From the NCBI GenBank assembly GCA_028023455.1, contig JAQFVV010012537.1, positions 994,001 through 1,058,000 on the forward strand: a DNA stretch of 64,000 nucleotides, read 5' to 3'. How positions within the stretch are numbered: the first letter of the stretch is position 1; each line of letters begins with the position of its first letter. The notes under the pieces are model-generated. The model was not told where the DNA came from. It was given only the letters and a program-made list of their open reading frames with translations, and ran no database searches. Of this stretch, positions 11,779 through 22,714 are shown one piece after another. The DNA comes from Epiperipatus broadwayi. Its lineage: Eukaryota; Onychophora; Udeonychophora; Euonychophora; Peripatidae. A program made the position numbers and the translations under genes.

Positions 11779-13345
11779 CATCATCATCATCGTCAACCAT
11801 TATCAATCCACTGCAGGATGAAGGTCTCTCCAAGTTCAATCCATCTTCTCTGATCTTTAGCTTCTCTTCTCCATATCACCCCTGCACACTTTCTTATTTC
11901 ATCCATCTATCTCACATGTGGTATGTTTCTGGATCTTTTATAATCTATTGGAATCCAGTTTAAGATTTCAATTGTCCATCTATTATCATCTCTTCTAGCA
12001 ATATGTCCAGCCCAACTCCACTTCAGTCTTTAATTTTTTCAATGAGGTCGGTAACACCTGTTTGTTCTCTTACCTATACATTATGTTTTTGATCTCTTCT
12101 TGTTACTCCCAACATGCATCTCTCCATACTTCTTTGAGTGGTCTGAAGTCTCTGTATTGCTCTTCTATTAAGTGTCCAAGACTCAGATCCATAAGTAAAA
12201 ACTGGTAAAACATATTTATTAAAAACCTTCCTTTTCAAACACATAAGCATATTTTCTTTTAGTATCAAGTTTTTTCTACCAAAAGTACTCCAACCAAGTT
12301 TAATTTCATCTATTATGTTTCCATCTGTATTAATAATCTGACCAAAATATTTGTAACTGTTAACTTCTTCTAACTCATCATAATCAATCTTTATTTTCAT
12401 ATTTTGAGAAAATCCATCAAACATTACTTTAGTCTTTTTAACATTTATCTTTAGTCCTATTTTCATCTGATAACTCCTGCAACATTTCCTGCAGCTCTAA
12501 AACATTACTTGTAAAAATAATTATATCATCTGCGAAATCTAAATGACTTAAATAATCGCCATTTACTTTCACTCCTTTAGCTTCCCATTTTAACCCACAA
12601 AATACTTTTTGCGGCAATGCTGTAAAAAATTTTGCAGATATGGAGTCACCCTGTCCTACACCCTTCTCAATGTTGACTTTCCAAGTATCATTATGTAATC
12701 TAATTTTTGCTGTTCCATTTTTATAAATAATCTTTAAAATATGACAATATCCTGGATCTATACCTTGATGACCCAATGCTTTAATCACTGAAAAAATGTT
12801 TATAAAATCAAATGTCTTTTCATAATCTACAAATCCAAAGCATAATGGCAACTCATATTCATTTGTCCTTTCTATAACTTCTCTCAATACCTGGATATGA
12901 TCTACTGTACTAAAACCACTTTTAAATCCAGTTTGTTCTCTTGGTTGGTGGAAATCCAATGTTTTCTGTAGATGAGTTGTAATTAATTATCTTGGTAAAA
13001 ATTTTGATAAAAGGCTGATAAGTCTGTAATTTCTAATATCTTCTTTATCGCTTTTTTTAAAATATTAATATTAATACTGCATTCTTCCAATCATCTGGTA
13101 CATCTTTATCATTTAGACATTTGGTGTATAACTTTGCTAAAAAAAATTATATTTCTTCACCTGCTTCTTTTAATATATCAATTATAATTCCATCATTATC
13201 TGGAGCCTTTCTTTTCTTTATACATTTAATTGCATGTCTCACTTCTTCATTTAAAATTTTGGGCAATACCAAAGATGTAATAGTTATAGGAGATACCTGT
13301 TCTTTATTACTGTTTAATTCTTGATAGAAGTCTATAATTTAAGTA
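11779..13345 (-). mobile_element. RTE-like LINE, 5'-truncated, decayed
   Basis: Minus-strand reverse transcriptase, the best preserved copy of this family here. The 173-codon frame 12959-12438 contains FGFVDYEKTFD at residues 41-51, GVGQGDSIS at 100-108 and the catalytic FADDIIIF at 142-149. A frameshift joins it to 12466-12074, which carries NVKKTKVMF and the C-terminal YGSESWTLNRR and CMLGVTRRDQK segments. Upstream (13345-12960) the readable pieces KRKAPDNDGI and DDWKNAVLI give the fingers region. The 3' end is a (gat)n tail at 11779-11790 after the LQWIDN end. The endonuclease domain is lost by 5' truncation. Lies in the intron between the fourth and fifth fibrillin exons. Confidence 0.88.
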
Positions 13346-15055
13346 ATTTTAGGTTAATGCAATGATAAAGTGGCAGAATCACTGAAGGAAATCTATTATT
13401 TCTAGTGTTTAAATGTCATATGACTTCCTGAGCATCAAAGCAGTTGGTTATTTAGTAAATTCAAAAAACTTATTACTTTCTTGTTTCCAATAACAAATTG
13501 TGATATTAGGAATTAGCTTAGTTTGTTTTTATATTTCATATATAAAAGTTATCATTATATGATTATAGAAAAAACAGGAGACTATCATAACAGGTATTCA
13601 ATTATACTTCCCATATAGTTTATATCTTCATATAAATCTTACAGCATTTACATTAATTTAGAAGAATGGAAATCATGTTTTCCTATCTTATTTTACTTCA
13701 TTCTAATTATGTTTCTTTCTTTAAGCTGTCCAATAATATTAATGTATGCAGTTGCCATTCTAATAAAAAAAATTTTTTTCTTATGTTAGCTCTATTTATG
13801 TTATCTTATTAGAGAATGTATTCAATCAATATACTTTTCATCTATTTTTTTAAAAATGGTTTGATATCAATATACTGGGTGAATAGTTTGTGGTCTATTT
13901 GTCCCAGGAGAATATTTTTAGGCATTATAAATATTTTGCATGAAATGAGATTTGAAAATTCTTTTCACAGAGATGAGAAAATAATTTTTTAAATTAAAGT
14001 TAATTTAGATATGGTATATTAAGGAGTTATAACTTTTCAATTTAGAATTCTCATTTTAGTTCTTATATGATGACTTCGCAATGTTCACTCACCAATTTTT
14101 ATAATTAATTTGCAGTTGGAATATTCGAAAATCTGTCAAGCTAAAAACTCCATCAATATATAGAATCCATATATTTATGAGAACATAATTCATGTTTTAA
14201 TGATATGAGGATCATCCTCTAGTGATAACTAGCATGTTATTTATGTAAACTTAGAAAATTATTAATAATTTTAATGTAGAATGTTAAGTGTGTTTTATAT
14301 TCAGGCTTAAAATATTTGTATTAATTTTGAATGAACTTAATCTATTAATTTTTAAAAGCACTTCAGAGGTAACAATAACTATTAAACAATGTAAAATAAT
14401 ATCAATTTTTCTTAATTTATATATTCTTAGATAGATAAAATTTAAATCATCTAAAAACATAAGATATGTATTATTAAATGATAATTTTCAGGATATTAAT
14501 TTATATTGAAATTTTGGTGGAGTTTAATTTAAGTTTAAACTGAAAATTAAAAATGAATAAATTTTTACTTCAGCAACTACTATTTTTTGAGTGATTTTAT
14601 GAATAATCATATTCTCAAGATTGACAAGTAATATGCAACTATAGATTATCAAAAAAAATTTTTCATAATAAAACAATTTAGTCTTTAATTTGCACTAATT
14701 AATTATTACTATATATAAAAAATTAACCAATTTTACCCATTTTTTTTTAAAATCTTGTTTTATTTTTTATATATTGAAATTAATGGCCATATTTGGAAAA
14801 CGATGAAATTCTTATTAATAATGGAATCAATAATGAAATATTAATTAATTGTTTAATATTATGTCCAAATACAAAAAAGAAAACAAAAATATTCCAAACA
14901 AATATTTCTTCTATATGATAACAACTCACAGTTTATTAATATCAAACATATTTACATAGATCATTTATTTCCAATTTCATAAAAAATATCATTATAAATT
15001 CAGAAATTAATACTCTTACTTTTTCATATAAAAATAATTCAGAAAAAGGTTTTAC
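13346..15055. other. Fibrillin intron, nothing recognised
   Basis: AT-rich intron between the LINE and the exon at 15056. I see no coding, RNA or structured repeat feature. Confidence 0.5.
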
Positions 15056-15187
15056 CTGTACATCCAGGACTTGCAGGTGAAACTTTAACAGAATAACCAT
15101 TTTCACATATGCACTTAAAAGATCCATGTGTATTTTCACAACGTCCATTTAAACAGAGATTACGATTTAAATTACATTCGTCAACAT
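15056..15187 (-). CDS. FBN: Fibrillin exon, cbEGF domain (4th in window)
   Basis: 132 bases, 44 codons, after a ...aattag acceptor and ending ACA G|gtaaaa, phase 1 on both sides. The domain starts [12 protein letters not shown], has six cysteines and the hydroxylation consensus [10 protein letters not shown], then [13 protein letters not shown]. The DLN-N-C-G-CENTKGSF pattern is that of fibrillin-1 cbEGF17; the insect- or invertebrate-type loop before the last cysteine is two to three residues longer than the neighbouring exons. The calcium ligands D-V-D-E are intact. Confidence 0.92.
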
Positions 15188-15939
15188 CTAATTAAAACAT
15201 ATACATATATTTACAAGTCTACACATTATTAATATAAAAATGCAAAAAAATACAATATCATCATACTATTTTTCCCAATTATATGTTATAAACAAATGAA
15301 AATAATAACACGTTTAAAAAGTTTCTATAAAACATTTTAATCAAAATTTTTTGGGCTACTAATTCATTTTATACATTTTCCCTATCTAATTATCTGTTTG
15401 TTTTTTAAGTGCTCATGCATCTTATACTTCTTTTTCCCCACATATTTCAATGTTTCATTTACTAGTCACTGCATGAATACATTTTTTTGTTAGATATAAC
15501 AATTCCCTCCACCCCAAAAAAAAAATTCATTGTAAATAAATGCACTTAATTATTTAACACACATCCATACTTATATTATCATATTATTTAGGGTATACTT
15601 ATTTTTTGAATAGGATATGTCATAAAATATATATTTTTTTATCATACTTCATTGCGCTTATGTTTAACCAGTGAAATATAAATACAATAATAAAATACCA
15701 ATGCAGTCAGTGATAAAAATCATCTTTGGTGTTTCTATAGTTCTCATCAATTTTAGTAAATATTGTGTCATCAATTTTAGTAAATATTAAATGTTATAGC
15801 TCACCTATTAACATAAACTATATTCTATTGACATATTGAGTAGAGTATTGCAGATCAATAGATTCATTTATGGATATGATCTAATATATTAAAAATATTA
15901 TACATAAAAATAATCTATTCATTTGTCTATGATGATGAC
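15188..15939. other. Fibrillin intron, nothing recognised
   Basis: AT-rich intron upstream of the fourth exon. A 26-base piece (tcatcaattttagtaaatattgtgtca type) is tandemly repeated once near 15746-15790. Otherwise no feature. Confidence 0.45.
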
Positions 15940-16870
15940 GATAATAATAATAATTTAATTTAATCCATTTAATATATTTTATATTCAAACAAAAATGCAT
16001 AGCTAACATTGTTTACCAAACATTTACAGAGGTTTTTATACAGTAGTCCTAAATGTTCCATCATTTGATTCAAATATATTACCAGCTCTAAAGTATTTAT
16101 TATATAGTCTAGGTAATCTTACTAGTGATGAATTTTTTAAGGTTTTATTTTAAACTTTGAGATGTTATATACATCTGTTGATATTGCATCCTTTATCTTA
16201 AAAGATATTATTGTTTGGCAATTTTTACATTTATTATACCTAATGTAATTTTTTAAAATATATTCTATCAGTAAAGATTTTGTAGAGAACATTGGCATCA
16301 TATATTATTTCATAGTTAATATATCTTAGAAAATTTTTAAAAATGTTTTCCATTGCTAATCTATGACTTAATTTACAGGAGTTCCAGATCAGGTTTGTAA
16401 TTTAAAATGGGTAAAATCAATATATTAAATAAGTATATACATGGATTTTTTAAAAACATTATACAGTTTCTGAAAACCAACTCCATTATTTTGTAACTTT
16501 TTGCAATAATTGTTATTATTTCTTCCATTATTCTTAAAGATAATACCTAAATCATGAGATACTTTTTTAATTTAATGTGTAATTAAACATACTTGTGGAT
16601 GATTTTTTAGAGAATGACATGGCACACTATTTTTTCATATAGTTTCTTAAACATAAATCTTGACATTTTTAGATATCAGATTGTAGAATTTTCTGATCAT
16701 CACAATTAGTAATAGTTTTATATAATTTAATATCATCTGCAAAATAAATATAATTAGATATCAGATTGTAGAATTTTCTGATCATCACAATTAGTAATAG
16801 TTTTATATAATTTAATATCATCTGCAAAATAAATATAATTAATACCAACTGTACACTGCTCTATATTCAA
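15940..16870 (-). mobile_element. Jockey/CR1-like LINE fragment, decayed
   Basis: Read on the minus strand from 16870, the sequence gives IYFADDIKLYKTITNCDD, the catalytic palm of a Jockey/CR1-type reverse transcriptase. Broken remnants of the downstream part follow: a VMSFSK segment, then DLGIIF, then LPILNYKPDLELL, which corresponds to the usual ILEYxxxVW block. The C-terminal R-DL--Y region lies near 16200. The 3' tail is (att)n next to taaattaaatt at about 15940-15960, similar to the tail of the copy at 39.4 kb. Many stops; only the C-terminal half of the RT is present. It contains the duplication at 16671-16840. Confidence 0.65.
16671..16840. repeat. Perfect 85-bp tandem duplication
   Basis: 16671-16755 and 16756-16840 are identical as far as I can see by reading base by base. 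The unit covers the minus-strand FADD motif of the decayed LINE. Identity between the two copies contrasts with the heavy decay of the element, so the duplication is much younger than the insertion, or is an assembly artefact. Confidence 0.9.
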
Positions 16871-18901
16871 ATAATAATAATAGTAATAATGATGATGATG
16901 ATGACACATAATTAATAATTGCCAGATTTATAGCTTCAGTGGAAGAATTGAAGGAATTACTAAAGTCATTAGAAAATCTATTTCCTGGTTGGGATGTCTA
17001 TAAATTTATTTACAATATCTTGTTAACAACTAAACTGTTTAAATCCATATGTTAAATAATTAAATAACAATAATTTTTTTGAAACTCTTGCAGAAATTAA
17101 TTTTACAATCTGATCACAAAGTAGGAAAAAAAAAAAAAAATCATATTCTGAAACTGAAATTGTTTAAGAATACTTTTGGTTATGTTAATTTCATCTTATT
17201 AACAGCTTTTTGTTTTTTAAGTAAAATGTTAATCATTGACAGGAATATTATAATAAATAATTATAACAAATTATAAGTTTTTTTATGCACAGGCTAATAC
17301 ATGTAATTGACTTCAGATTTAAATAAAATTATATATAAACAAATTTGGTAATTTATTATTTATTTAGATGACACAAATCTAGTAAATAAAAATAATCATT
17401 ATTTTTTAAAGGCAATGTTATTAAAAGTTAGTATTAAAAGTCCTATTGCCTATTGTTATAATGAGTCCACATGTAGACAACTTTTCCACTGGATAAATTC
17501 AGTAATCAGAAAACATAGTTAATTTGAAGAGCAATCCATTACCAAAGTTTCCTATCTAATTCAGCATTGGCAGTAGTGTCAAATACAGCAATCTGTGAAT
17601 TATTATATTTACTTTGTAATATTTTCTTTTAATATAAATGAAAACACTCATTATAATTTTTTACAAAATGGTATACTTAATATAAAACCATAGAGAATGG
17701 AAGAGAATTTGATTTTTTTCTAAGCCCGTTAGGCACAAACACTTTAGATATGATTCAAAGTTTTTGAAACTAGATAAAACATTCATAGAATAATTTTTGA
17801 GACTTTTTCATGTGATAAAATAGTATTCTTTTAAACATGATTGACTGTAAATCTAAATTATATCACGATCTATAAAATAAATCCATTCTGCATATGATAG
17901 TAATGCAAAATGCTTATGGGCAGAAGAATTGGTTTAGATTGTACATTGCTTAATGTGTCTATAGACTTGCTAAAACAAAGTCAGTAAAAAGCTTTGGATA
18001 TATTAGATAAAGATTTTATTGATTAACTGATAAATTTCTTGTAATAAAAAAGAGCTGATATGATGAAGTTTCTCAGATGCAATAATTGATTGCAACAATG
18101 AGAACTCATACCCATTTTTTTTTTTTTGAGCACTATATTAAGCTGAAACTTCAGTTAGAATCACATTAAAATTATTTAATTTTATTATACATAGATCAAT
18201 TGGGAAATAGCAAAGCAGTCGGAAATTATCCTATCTTTTGCTATTTTTGTTATATAATTAACCTTCACGTAGAACAATTACACAAACACAATTAACACCT
18301 TAAATAGAAACACTTTAAAAATTAAATATATCTCCAAATGAAGATGGAAGTACTATAATTCAAAGATATGGTGCAAATTTCATACATGTCTTCTTCAATA
18401 TTTTCAATTAGCATCTATTTGGTAATAAAATAAATAATGAATCTCAACACAGAATTAATACTGTAGTCACATATAATAAAAGTTTTTAATTGCATAAGAT
18501 CAAAATATTAATGATTAACATGTATTTATTAAGTAGGGAATATTTCTTTTAAAAAAAGATTAGACAAATCAAGCAGAACATGATTCTGAGTTTGAAAAAT
18601 TATGTTATTATTGCTTTAGCAATTGGTTGAGCAAAATATTTCTTTTTAAAAAAATCTAAAATTAAAAGAATGACAAAAAATATATAGGACAACATAAATG
18701 AGAAGACAAAATTAAATATAAAAAAAAAACAGATTAAAATTTAAACTATTAGAACATGAATAACTTTGGATTATAAATTTCAATAATCTCTTCTTAATTT
18801 TTTTTTCTAAAAGCAAATATTACATTTCCTATTTTAATATGCATATTATATAGACAAACAAAAATACTCTAATAGTATTATAATTATAAAAAGTACCATA
18901 C
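16871..18901. other. Fibrillin intron, nothing recognised
   Basis: AT-rich intron. A short (atg)n/(ata)n microsatellite lies at 16870-16903. Poly(T) at 18116-18128. No coding or RNA feature. Confidence 0.5.
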
Positions 18902-19027
18902 CAACACAATTTTTTCCATCAGATGAAAGCATTAATCCACCAGTACAAGAACACCGATAGGATCCAGGAAAATTTGTGCATTCCCCACCATTACAAATGC
19001 CAGGAGTTTCTAAGCACTCATTTATAT
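18902..19027 (-). CDS. FBN: Fibrillin exon, cbEGF domain (3rd in window)
   Basis: 126 bases, 42 codons, after a ...ttgtag acceptor and ending GTT G|gtatgg, phase 1 on both sides. Starts [12 protein letters not shown], contains six cysteines and the consensus [10 protein letters not shown], and ends LSSDGKNCV. The G-C-GG-CTN-PG pattern matches fibrillin-1 cbEGF16. The loop reads [10 protein letters not shown] where a GF or GY aromatic is usual before the domain end, so the conserved aromatic that packs against the next cbEGF is replaced by Leu; this could slightly alter interdomain packing. Confidence 0.92.
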
Positions 19028-19164
19028 CTACAATATATATATTACATTTGTTTTTAAAATGTTAATAGATTGTAACTTAAAATGAAGAATTTCATCAGTA
19101 AAAGATATAAACATATATATTAGATTCGGTCACATATATATATTTGCTTATTCTTAACTAAGTT

Positions 19165-19300
19165 AAACCACCTACTATAAGCTTTAATAACTAATATATG
19201 CCAGATAATAATGCTTCATAAATCCCTGCCCAGTTCTCTTCTATCCAATATTCCCAGACTAATTTCTAGTTAATGGCTTTTATTAGTGAAATGTTCACAC
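19165..19300 (+). repeat. Copy of dispersed intron repeat family
   Basis: Contains taagctttaataactaata, then ccagataataatgcttcata and a segment aactaatttctagttaat-type ending in ttagtgaaatgttcac. The same blocks occur in the same order at 43206-43335 and 52570-52690. Probably part of a non-autonomous DNA element (see the foldback at 43.2 kb). It starts about 140 bases upstream of the third fibrillin exon. Confidence 0.55.
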
Positions 19301-19357
19301 ATAAAATCGTATATGTAAATAAAAGAGATATTTATAAAGTATTCACTGTACAACCTG

Positions 19358-19746
19358 TGGTGGCGCTGTTTCTGTATAAAACACAGAATAATACCACTTT
19401 TGCGGCCAAACCTTACAGCTAATACATGACTAGTGATCTTATTAGCCGCTTAAGAGACAATAGATGTAGTAGTTAGAATCCGCGGTCACTAACCCTACGT
19501 CTAAACTAACAACACTATACGATCGTATAGTTTGCCGCTTTTTCATCGTGGCGTGAATTCCTATGCATAGTGACCCAATTTGTATTCTCGCTCGAATTGA
19601 ATCTGAGAGCATGTGCAGTGGAATGTTTTCCAACTGTTTGTTTGTTGATGTTTATGATTTTCTGTATTTCCCAAATAAATTTCTTTGATTGAAAAGAATC
19701 TGTGTTTTGTTTGTGATTATTTTGATCTGTAAGTCAATTAATTCAC
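19358..19746 (+). repeat. Possible solo LTR
   Basis: A less AT-rich block that starts tgtggtggcgctg and ends ...attcaca, with a TATA-like tataaaac at 19375-19382 and a polyadenylation signal aataaa near 19674. TG...CA ends and this layout resemble gypsy LTRs, and tgtggtggcgc is a common gypsy LTR start. I see no second copy and no clear target-site duplication, so this is tentative. Confidence 0.4.
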
Positions 19747-20490
19747 ACCCAGAATGTCATTGTTAAAAGGATAGGGCTTTACAGCTGAGTGTGGCTAGTT
19801 GGTTTGACAGCTTCGAATTCTTCTCAAATCAATCAACAACACGCTTCTTTTGGTCGGAGGAGAATCGACTCTCTTGATCGATATCTTAGTCAAAATACCA
19901 AAAAGTTTTTTTTTTTTCGTTTATAAGCAAATACACATCTGAGGCGGAGCTTGACAGCTTTGATTAATTTTTTTCTAAATCAATCAACAGCAACCCCCAT
20001 TTTTAAAAATTGTAAAAGGAAAGTGTCGATTCTAAATGAAAAAAAAAGACGTCTGTTCAAAAAAACAGTATATTAAAAGCAAAAAAAAAAAGAAGAAAGT
20101 TGTATGTAAAAATGTGTGTATATTTGAGATCCAAAAAAAATTACAAGTGTCCCTTATACTTTTAAATGAATCAAATCCAAAAAAAAAAAAAAGACTATAA
20201 AAAAACAGTATATTTAGAATCGAAATCCCCCCCAAAAAAAGTCGTATGTAAAAATTGTGTACTTTTGAGATCCAAAAAAAAAGTAAAAGTGTCCATTATA
20301 GTTTTAAATTTATCAAATGAAAAAAAAAAGAAAAATAATTATGTCAACCAAAAAAACAACAATATATTAAAAAGCAAAAATAGCCATATGTCAAAATACG
20401 ATATATTAGAGCAAAAAAAAAAAAAAAAATCTAGAGGCCTGGTAATGTTATATCGCTATGTTTTTAAATCGAAACAGCACCACCACAGTC
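19747..20490 (+). repeat. A-rich tandem repeat, about 142-bp unit
   Basis: From about 20030 to 20430 the unit tcgtatgtaaaaattgtg... ccaaaaaaaa... gtgtcc-tat-cttttaaat recurs with a period near 142: the gtatgta block lies at about 20101, 20243 and (diverged) 20386. Runs of 8-16 A separate the unique pieces. An open frame at 20166-20504 and its minus-strand partner only reflect the A runs. The preceding 19747-20030 has no recognised feature. Confidence 0.6.
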
Positions 20491-21399
20491 TGTATAGTGA
20501 ATAATTTACACCTATCATAAAGGAAAGATTATTTATTTTTGTAAATATGCATGGATTTCTTACTGTAATAACATTCCTTTTATTGGAAAAGTTATTCTAA
20601 AAATTTGCATGCGAGATTGACCCAAAATTATAGATTAAATTAAAATAGAATTTCTATGCAACTTAAACTAGTTGCATACAAATTAGATGATATATATATT
20701 TATCCCTCGGATAAAAGAAGAAGAAAGAGGAAGCAACTAAAATGGTTAGACTGTATTAAAGTTGGTGCTGATTTAAAGTGATAACAGATCAGCAGTAAAG
20801 AATGAACAATAATAGACTAGTAGATCGACTAGCAGTGAAGCAGTTACTTGTTTGTATATTGAAAAGGTTATTATCAGTGAAGAATAATTAAATGAAGCTT
20901 AACCAAATCACAAGAGACAAGTTGGGAACAGAGATACATAATCTATAAATTGTATATGTCATGTAAGACTGAGATTGTGAAATTTAATAGTTTATTCTAT
21001 ATGCTCATTTGTGTTTTAAGAGATGATTCATTTGAAAGCACAAATATAATAATTGAATTACTCATGGTATGAAAGAAAATTATTTTCACCCGAGAAAACT
21101 AAGTAGTGTATGAATATTAATGGATTTATACCTTTTTAAGTTGCTTTACCACAATATTATTTGTTACTAAATAAATCTTATTACATATACATTTTGTAGG
21201 TAAAGTGATTATTTATTTATTTAGATCCCTAACTGATCTTCAACCTCAGGAGACAACAGGTGAAACAGTAATGACTGGATTAGACAGGAGAGAACTTGCA
21301 ATACATAGAGTGGTGAGAGTTGAGAGTTGTTGGATCCAGAGAAGATAAAGGGTAAAAATAGCTGATGATACAGGATAACTTCTACTATGAATAATAAAA

Positions 21400-22460
21400 T
21401 ATGCCTGCCCTAAGTTCTGCAATCTGTGAATTTAACATAACCAGCATGGACTCATGGAAACATTATGTAGAACTTGTAGATTATTATATGTTGATACATC
21501 TCAAAAGTGTCAGTCCTTTGTTATTTTGAAGATCAAGATGTTATACAGCCTGAAAATAGACTTACTGATCCCAAATGTCCAGAAAAACTTCCATATAAAA
21601 AAGTTGTAGAAATTTTAAATGAATATTTCACTCCAAGAATTTCTAAATAGGTAAAACAGCTGAGATTGAGAAACCAAAAACAAATACCACAACAAAAATA
21701 TGTGGACTATGAATTAACTCTAAGAAAGCTGGCTAAACACTATGCTTTTGGTCTGGAAATAAATGACATTATTGAAACAATTCCTATATGGCATAGAGGG
21801 TGAAAAATTCTGAAAAATATTGCTCAGCGACATTGACCTAAGCTATAAAAGAGCTATGGGAAAATGTGTTGTACAAGAAGCTTTACAAAAGAAGTTGAGG
21901 AAACCTTCACTAACAAAACAAAATGTAGCAAGTTTATTACAGATCCATGTAGTAATAGAAAAGAGCAAAAGTGCTGTTGTTGTAATAAACCTGAACATTT
22001 TAAAAATAAGCATAAACATAGTAATAAAAATTGTAGAAACTGTGGTAAAAAAGGTCATTTAATAGCTATCTGTCATTTTGGGGACAGTAGAGCTACTAAT
22101 TTCATAAAAACAAACTATAAATTTGAAAGAAGATTAAATTATGAGAATGTTAGTATAAAGACGATGAATGATAGAGAAATGGATCATATATTTTTAGACA
22201 CAGTTATTTGTGGTAAAACAATAAAAATATAAGTAGACAACAAAGCCATCAATAACTTACAGAGGTTGGATTAAAATTAATGGAAAATGTAAAAGGAAGA
22301 TAACACTTTGAGATACAGATGTGATTGCTATTGATATAAATGGCAATAAAATTGATATTCAGGAAAAAGTGGTAGTGCCTGTAAAATTAATTTCTACTGT
22401 GAAATGACCGATACTTTATGTAGTTAATAAAAATTTTAGTTCATTGTTAGAAATAAATTG
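21400..22460 (+). pseudogene. gypsy gag (zinc knuckle) and protease remnant
   Basis: The frame near 21450 reads SWKHYVEL at its start, like the SWKNYVEN of the 47.6-kb element, so the two belong to one family. The frame 21864-22232 carries a nucleocapsid: a first knuckle CCCCNKPEHFKNKHK (degenerate) and a second, better kept CRNCGKKGHLIAIC (CX2CX4HX4C, residues about 57-70). After it comes a segment DHIFLDTVICGKTIKI, which leads into where the protease should be, but the DTGS motif is not intact (VDNKAI after a stop). Several stops and frame changes upstream; not functional. Confidence 0.7.
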
Positions 22461-22714
22461 GGTTCCAACCACTGGGTATTTATGTAAATGTGAATAATAA
22501 CTTGTTAAACACTAGAACTTTTAGCACAGCTATAGCAAATTGGATGAGGAAATATCTAGGACTCCTCACACTCATTTAACAAAGTTAGTACCACCCATTT
22601 GCAAAAATGATAGTTTTAAATTGGAAAAAGTTCTTAGTAGAAGAAAAAACTTGGATATGTGCCTTACTTTATTGTAAATGGACACCCGTCAAAATAATGA
22701 GAGGAATATTAAAG

